From Malaya genurostris (Eukaryota > Arthropoda > Insecta > Diptera > Culicidae): a stretch of 64,000 nucleotides of DNA. The translations under genes were made by a program, and so were the position numbers. The notes below the pieces were generated by a model. It was not told where the DNA came from, made no database searches, and saw only the letters and a list, made by a program, of their open reading frames with translations. The stretch is taken from the NCBI RefSeq assembly GCF_030247185.1, contig NC_080572.1, positions 132,423,473 to 132,487,472 of the forward strand, in the 5' to 3' direction. Numbering within the stretch: position 1 is the stretch's first letter; each line of letters begins with the position of its first letter. Shown piece after piece: positions 59,315-64,000 of the stretch.

Positions 59315-59532
59315 GGATAGTTATAAGTAGGTAGATATTTTATTAATAATTAAAATAAATATTATGATTAAACATTAGTATGTAAAACAAGAGTAACTAA
59401 AACACCTATTATTAATAACGAATCGTATGAACAACAAAGATGAAAGGCCAAAGGGTCAAAACACTTGTGCTGTAAAATGTTGATGTAATACACAAAAATA
59501 AGATTAATAAACAGATATTTATGCAAAAAAGA

Positions 59533-60160
59533 TTGTAAAACAATCGAGGCATAACATTCCTCAATACCGCCTACAAGGTTTATTCTAGAGTTCTGTTCGG
59601 CAGACTGCGTCCATTGGCAGAATCCTTTGTCGGCGAATACCAATGCGGCTTTCGAGAAGGACGTTCAACGACGGACCAGATGACCTTACGACAAATTCTC
59701 GATTAGTTTCGGGAGTACAACTTGCGGAATCATCATCTGTTTGTAGATTTCAAAACTGCGTACGACTCAGTGAAACGTAACGAATTGTGGTAGATCATGT
59801 TAGAACATGGCTTTCCGACAAAGCTAATTAAACTGATTCGTGCGACGCACAATGGATCGAAATCAAGCGTCAAGATAGTTGGTACGATATCCAATGCTTT
59901 CGTGACGTTAGATGGATTGAAGTAGGGCGACGCTGTTGTTCAATATAGCGCTCGAAGGTACCATACGAAGATCCGGCGTGCAAAGAAACGGTACCATCAT
60001 CAATAAGTCTCCCATACTTCTTGGTTTTTCGGACGACATTGATATTATTGGTGTGGATCGTAGAGCTGTGGAAGAGGCTTTTGTGCCCTTCAAGAAAGAA
60101 GCTGCGAGAATAGGGTTGACGATAAACTCTACACTCAGAACGGAAACTAGTAAGGCTACA
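59533..60160 (+). pseudogene. RTE-like LINE, RT middle part
   Basis: 'NNRGITFLNTAYKVYSRVLF', 'GEYQCGFREGRSTTDQMTL', 'LFVDFKTAYDSVKRNELW', 'HGFPTKLIKLIRATHNGSKS', a lost QG-D region (LK stop GDAV), then 'GFSDDIDIIGVDRRAVEEAF' with the catalytic FSDD intact and 'AARIGLTINSTLRTE'. Several stops. Interrupted at 60160. Confidence 0.9.
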
Positions 60161-60795
60161 AAATTTACTCACCTGTAAGACCTTCCAAATTGCACAATAT
60201 AAGTCACAATATACATTTTTTCAAATCAATCACTGATGTGTTACGAAATTGTCTGCTGTGTTGTAACTTTATGTGACAATAACAAAGTACATCCGTTTAT
60301 TGACAATTTGTATAGTCAGCACAAATGAAAAACATAGTCGGTTAAAAAACACTATACGATAATGTGCTTACTACATACATTCTGTTGATATGGACTACAT
60401 GAATAGTGTTTTCAAACTTCATAATTTCGTTTAAACCATGTATCTATTTATGGTAACATTATTATACTGTGGACATATTTACATGGTAGCAATAACTATT
60501 TAGCTCCTCATGTATATCAAGGCTCGAGAGCAATTTCACCTTACTATAAATTGTGATTTTAACTATTTGTTCTTATATTTGAGATGACTACCATTGTCAG
60601 GATGACCATGCCAGAAAAGTCATAAATACAAATAGTTTAGTCAAGTCGTAGTCTTTGTTGTCTAGTAATTTATACAATACAGATGGTTAATAGTCATATA
60701 TCATGATTGTTGCTACTATTTAAGCGTATAGTTGAAATGACAATGGAAAACAGGCTACGGTTACTATGGTATTTTGCTCAGTGTACCTAGACTAA
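60161..60795. mobile_element. Unidentified insertion in the RTE element
   Basis: 635 bp of AT-rich non-coding DNA splits the RTE frame between 'INSTLRTETSKA' and 'YMVANRERGSPYGV'. The word CTACA at 60156-60160 and 60796-60800 is a possible 5-bp target duplication. I see no long inverted ends and no LTR-like TG...CA, so the class is open. Confidence 0.6.
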
Positions 60796-61012
60796 CTACA
60801 TGGTGGCTAATAGAGAAAGAGGCAGCCCATACGGTGTAGGATCCGAGGTGGAGATAGATGGGGTACAAAACGAGGTTGTTGACGAGTTCATATATCTTGG
60901 AACACTAGTGACATGCGATAATGAAATTAGCCGCGAGGTAAAAAGGCGGGGGTACAAGTCGTTGATACTACCTGTTCTCCTATACGGCCACGAAGCATGG
61001 TCGTTGAAGGAC
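60796..61012 (+). pseudogene. RTE-like LINE, RT last part
   Basis: 'MVANRERGSPYGVGSEVEID', 'VVDEFIYLGTLVTCDNEISR', EVKRR, then after a deletion of about 90 bases 'YKSLILPVLLYGHEAWSLK'. It stops at ~61012, where the R1-type 3' repeats begin. Confidence 0.88.
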
Positions 61013-61440
61013 GATCTACTCGTCTAATCCCCGATGAAAGATCTAGACTACACCGACGGAGAGTTCCCCGGCGAAAGAGGCTCTTCCGACACCGAGTCCC
61101 CTGTTGCACCACTCGGGACACACGAGAGAGTGCCGAGGTCGGTCCGGCGATTCCAGTTGGAGCATAGCTTCTGGTTGGCTGGCGCCCCGACGACACAAGT
61201 CGGTGTTGTGGTGGCTACTCGACTAGTCCCCGCCGAAGGATCTAGCCTACCGCGACAGAGAGTTCCCCGACGCTGGAAGTTCTCTCGAAACCAACGTTCC
61301 GAAACCGGTTTACGACGCGCCTACTCAACTAGCCCACGGTGGTGGGTCTAGCCTACCCGACGGAAAGTTTCTCGGCGAAGAAACCTGTCCCGAAAACCGA
61401 GCCACATTCCACACGCTTCGTCCGTCTTCTTAGGGTGCCG
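61013..61440 (-). repeat. GC-rich tandem 3' UTR repeats of an R1-type LINE, copy 1
   Basis: Units built on 'CTAGCCTACACCGACAGAGA' / 'GTTCCCCGACGATGGAAG' (plus-strand text) recur at ~61025, 61226 and 61335. On the minus strand they follow the end of the RT frame at 61471, so they look like its 3' UTR. The first 285 bp are almost identical to 63468-63750. Confidence 0.7.
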
Positions 61441-62662
61441 AAAACAGTCCGGCATTTTTCGTCTTTGGACCTAGGTCATTTGACGCTGCTCTTCTCGCCA
61501 ACTCCTCTGCAGTGTGGACATAATCTGAACAACTGTCCGGTTCACCGCGTTCCATTTTCCTTCGTCACTACACATCCTTTGAACGATGTTCTCCACGCTG
61601 ACATCGGCGCCAACGATGGCAGTCATTTCGCTACGCGGTTGGATAAACCGTGGGCAGCTGAATATTACGTGCTCCGGCGTTTCTTCTGTTTCCTGGCACT
61701 CAACACACAACGGCGACCTTGGGTGGCCAAATCTGTGCAAATATTGATTAAAACAGCCATGTCCAGACAGGAATTGCGTCAGTTGTAAGTTTACCTCGCC
61801 GTGCACTCGAGTTGTCCAAATCGACAGGTTAGGAATTAATCGATGCGTCCACCTTCCCTTCTCCGCGTTGTCCCACTGCTGTTGCCATTTAGTGAGCGTG
61901 TTGGCTCTCTCTCTCTGCTCCGGGCTCGTCCTGTGCCCCGATCCCTGTAGCATAGGCTATCCTCTTGCAGTAGCATACAGATGGGGATCATTCCGGCTAT
62001 CACGTGCACAGCGTCTGACGATATTGTTCGGTACGAACTTGTCACGCGCATTGCCATCAGTCTGAAAGTGCGGTTCAACTGGGCTCGGTTCCTTGCTGTT
62101 GTCAATGCCATCGACCACGCTGGAGCTGCGTATCGTACGATCGATGATGACACGCTCGCCAGTAACCTCCTCATGCTACTGACAATCGCGGAATTATTGG
62201 GCATAATCCGAGATAACGCCAATATCACCTTCATTGCCTTCTTGCATATGTAGTCAACGTGACTATTAAAGTTCAGTCGATAGTCCAGTATAGCGCCCAG
62301 ATGCTTGACCTCACGCTTCGAATTGATGATGCACTCACCGACCGAGATGCTCGCATGTTGCACCGCCTTTCGGTTGCTGATGATGACCATTTCAGTCTTT
62401 TCATGTGCCAGCACAAGCTTCTTTTCCCGCATCCAATTCTCAACGACGTCTACTGCCTCCATGGCGAGAACCTCCACCTCGTCTCGAGACTCGCCGATTA
62501 CTAGGAGCGGCACATCATCCGCAAAGCCGACAATCCTAACTCCCCTGGGCAGATTTAACTTCAGCACTTCATCGTACATAATGTTCCACAACGTGGGACC
62601 CAGGATGGATCCCTGTGGAACGCCAGCCGTGACAGACATATTTACGTATCCGGCGTCTGTCT
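61441..62662 (-). pseudogene. R1-clade LINE ORF2, RT core to C-terminus
   Basis: Minus strand from 62662: ETDAGYVNMSVTAGVPQGS, 'ILGPTLWNIMYDEVLKLNLP', 'RIVGFADDVPLLVIGESRDE' (catalytic Asp pair), 'HEKTEMVIISNRKAVQHASI', 'LLASVSSSIVRYAAPAWSM' and 'YRTISSDAVHVIAGMIPICM'. A frameshift near 61950 moves it to 'ANTLTKWQQQWDNAEKGRWT', 'HRLIPNLSIWTTRVHGEVNL' and 'FGHPRSPLCVECQETEETPE' (C-terminal CCHC: CVEC...HVIFSC). The 5' side is cut at 62662 by a TGTA/poly-T block. Related elements in mosquitoes are not restricted to rDNA. Confidence 0.9.
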
Positions 62663-62666
62663 CGTA

Positions 62667-62722
62667 TGTGTGTGTATGTATGTATGTATGTATGTATGTA
62701 TGTATGTATGTATGTATGTATG

Positions 62723-62750
<28 letters not shown>
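62667..62750 (-). repeat. Poly(A) tail and TACA microsatellite of a LINE 3' end
   Basis: Read on the minus strand: GGTATTTCACCTTGTAAAAAA with ~28 A, then about fourteen TACA units to 62667. This is the 3' terminus of the minus-strand element filling 62751-64000. Confidence 0.85.
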
Positions 62751-62753
<3 letters not shown>

Positions 62754-64000
62754 GGTGAAATACCTACTTATGTACTTTCCCAGTTCACGCGCTCAGTAGT
62801 TGTCAAGCTACCGCTATTGTGAACCAGCGAGTGGGACTGGCTGAACCTTACCCACTAAAACACCTTGGACATCTTGCCTTGATCCCCCCGGAACTAAGCT
62901 AAGCTCAATACTTCGGGGGAGGCTGTGCTCATGCACTTCTTCGTTTGGGGGAAAATGAGCTCCTGCTCTCTATATACATCTCGGCTGTGCTCATGCACTT
63001 CTTCGTTTGGGAGAAAATGAGCTCCTGAGTTTCTATCTTTATCCCTCTCGATCCACCTTTGGCGCCTCGACAACCCAATGCCGCTACGTCGCACCGCACT
63101 ACTCAACTGATCCCCGACGATGGATCTAGCCTACACCGACTGAGAGTTTACCTTTTTACGCCACGCGGGACACCCGAAGGAGTGCCGAGGTCTGCTCTGC
63201 GATTCCGGTTGGAGCATGGCGTCCGGTTCGCTGATGCCCCGACGACTCGAATCGGTGTTGTGGCGTCTGCTCAACTAGTCCCCGGTGATGGATCTAGCCT
63301 ACACCGACAGAGAGTTCCCCGACGATGGAAGTTCTCCCGAAACCGACGTTTTCGATACCCGTCTACGGCCCGACCGTAAGGATGCCTGGGTCGATCCAAT
63401 GATGCCGGTTGGAGGATGGCTTCCGGTTCACTGGTGCCCCGACTATCTTAACGGTGCTACGCCACGATCTACTTGTCTAATCCCCGATGAAAGATCTAGA
63501 CTACACCGACGGAGAGTTCCCCGGCGAAAGAGGCTCTTCCGACACCGAGTCCCCTGTTGCACCACTCGGGACACACGAGAGAGTGCCGAGGTCGGTCCGG
63601 CGATTCCAGTTGGAGCATAGCTTCTGGTTGGCTGGCGCCCCGACGACACAAGTCGGTGTTGTGGTGGCTACTCGACTAGTCCCCGCCGAAGGATCTAGCC
63701 TACCGCGACAGAGAGTTCCCCGACGCTGGGAGTTCTCTCGAAACCGACGTTTTCGATACTTGTATCCTTACGATGCTATGACGTGGTCTACTCATCTTGT
63801 CCCCGACGACGGATCAAGACTACACCGACGAAGGAAGTTCTCTCGATCCGACGCTTACTCGCTGATCCCTTCTCCATATTCGCTGCAACTCCGAGAGTAT
63901 CTGTGTTACCACTTTGTTTACTGCATTCCAAGTGCCTTCTTCACGACACATTTCCTCAGATATATTATCCACCCTTAGAGCAGGCATTTCTCTACGTACT
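62751..64000 (-). mobile_element. R1-type LINE 3' UTR with tandem repeats, copy 2 (runs off the window)
   Basis: Minus strand: tandem GC-rich units at ~63795, 63676, 63480, 63270 and 63105 (plus 'CGACGATGGATCTAGCCTAC'), then a direct duplication of 'GTGCATGAGCACAGCC' text (62925 and 62985), then TTAGTTCCGGGGGGATCAAG and the tail at 62750. Coding part lies beyond 64000. Frames read through these repeats (for example 63487-63978) are not genes. Confidence 0.75.

Larger units (their letters stand above)
55866..59532 (+). mobile_element. Jockey LINE J2 inserted in the RTE element
   Basis: Flanked by the 11-bp duplication TTGTAAAACAA (55855-55865 and 59533-59543); removing it restores the RTE frame (KKGHRLGC then NNRGITFLNTAYKVYSR across a small shift). 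5'-truncated within gag, 3' end AATAAACAGATATTTATGCAAAAAA. Confidence 0.92.

Noticed and set aside
61013..63978. Pro/Arg/Ser-rich ORFs in GC-rich repeats
   Set aside because: Open in several frames because of tandem GC-rich units in a LINE 3' UTR; no conserved domain.

Overview
The window looks like intergenic or intronic DNA from a mosquito, most likely culicine (inference). It is almost wholly built of transposable elements: non-LTR retrotransposons of at least five kinds, Ty3/gypsy elements, mariner, hAT-type and other MITEs, a tRNA-derived SINE, long (TA)n tracts, and AT-rich dispersed repeats carrying the phrase 'AAATCGGTTCAGCCATCTC' and the edge motif 'CACCTAGTGG' that I associate with mosquito genomes. 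The only unmistakable host gene piece is one BEACH-domain exon of blue cheese (bchs, the WDFY3/Alfy orthologue) on the minus strand at 40463-41092, with good splice sites at both ends. The surrounding repeats therefore probably sit in large bchs introns.

Layout. 1-3931: a broken ORF, (TA)n tracts, a foldback element and dispersed repeats. 3932-9733: a decayed LINE (gag, endonuclease, RT, RNase H) split by a 1.2 kb MITE-like element here called M (copy M1, 6397-7592). 9735-14156: a head-to-tail M dimer (M2a, M2b); M2b contains shrunken, divergently transcribed histone H2B and H2A genes with promoter and 3' stem-loops. 14157-17661: repeat fragments and a hAT-type MITE with an 8-bp target duplication. 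17662-25237: a young LTR retrotransposon with 1.8 kb, nearly identical LTRs, a tRNA-Lys-type primer site and only a gag-like ORF. 25820-29096: a 5'-truncated relative of the first LINE with an intact RT-RNase H frame and a 13-bp target duplication. 29100-39530: old LINE pieces, one of them hosting an internally deleted mariner, and a SINE. 39668-42896: M3, the bchs exon and M4 with a nested TA-flanked MITE. 43350-46600: two ~570-bp inverted arms. 46600-53100: dispersed repeats, a gypsy RNase H remnant and M5. 53404-61012: a Jockey fragment on the minus strand, then an RTE-type LINE split by a second, plus-strand Jockey copy (11-bp target duplication) and by an unidentified 635-bp insert. 61013-64000: minus-strand R1-type LINE pieces with GC-rich tandem 3' repeats.

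The most interesting item is the M family. All five loci share ends, insert at A-runs, and two have recognisable empty sites in related copies within this window. Most carry, antisense to the element, a cassette ending in a hairpin with the size and loop type of the histone mRNA 3' stem-loop, followed by an AAAGAA-type purine motif. One copy holds a recognisable H2B/H2A pair in which both coding regions are collapsed while the promoter and both 3'-processing signals survive. This looks like a mobile, histone-cargo element. The family-wide histone reading is inference; the H2B/H2A pair itself is directly visible.
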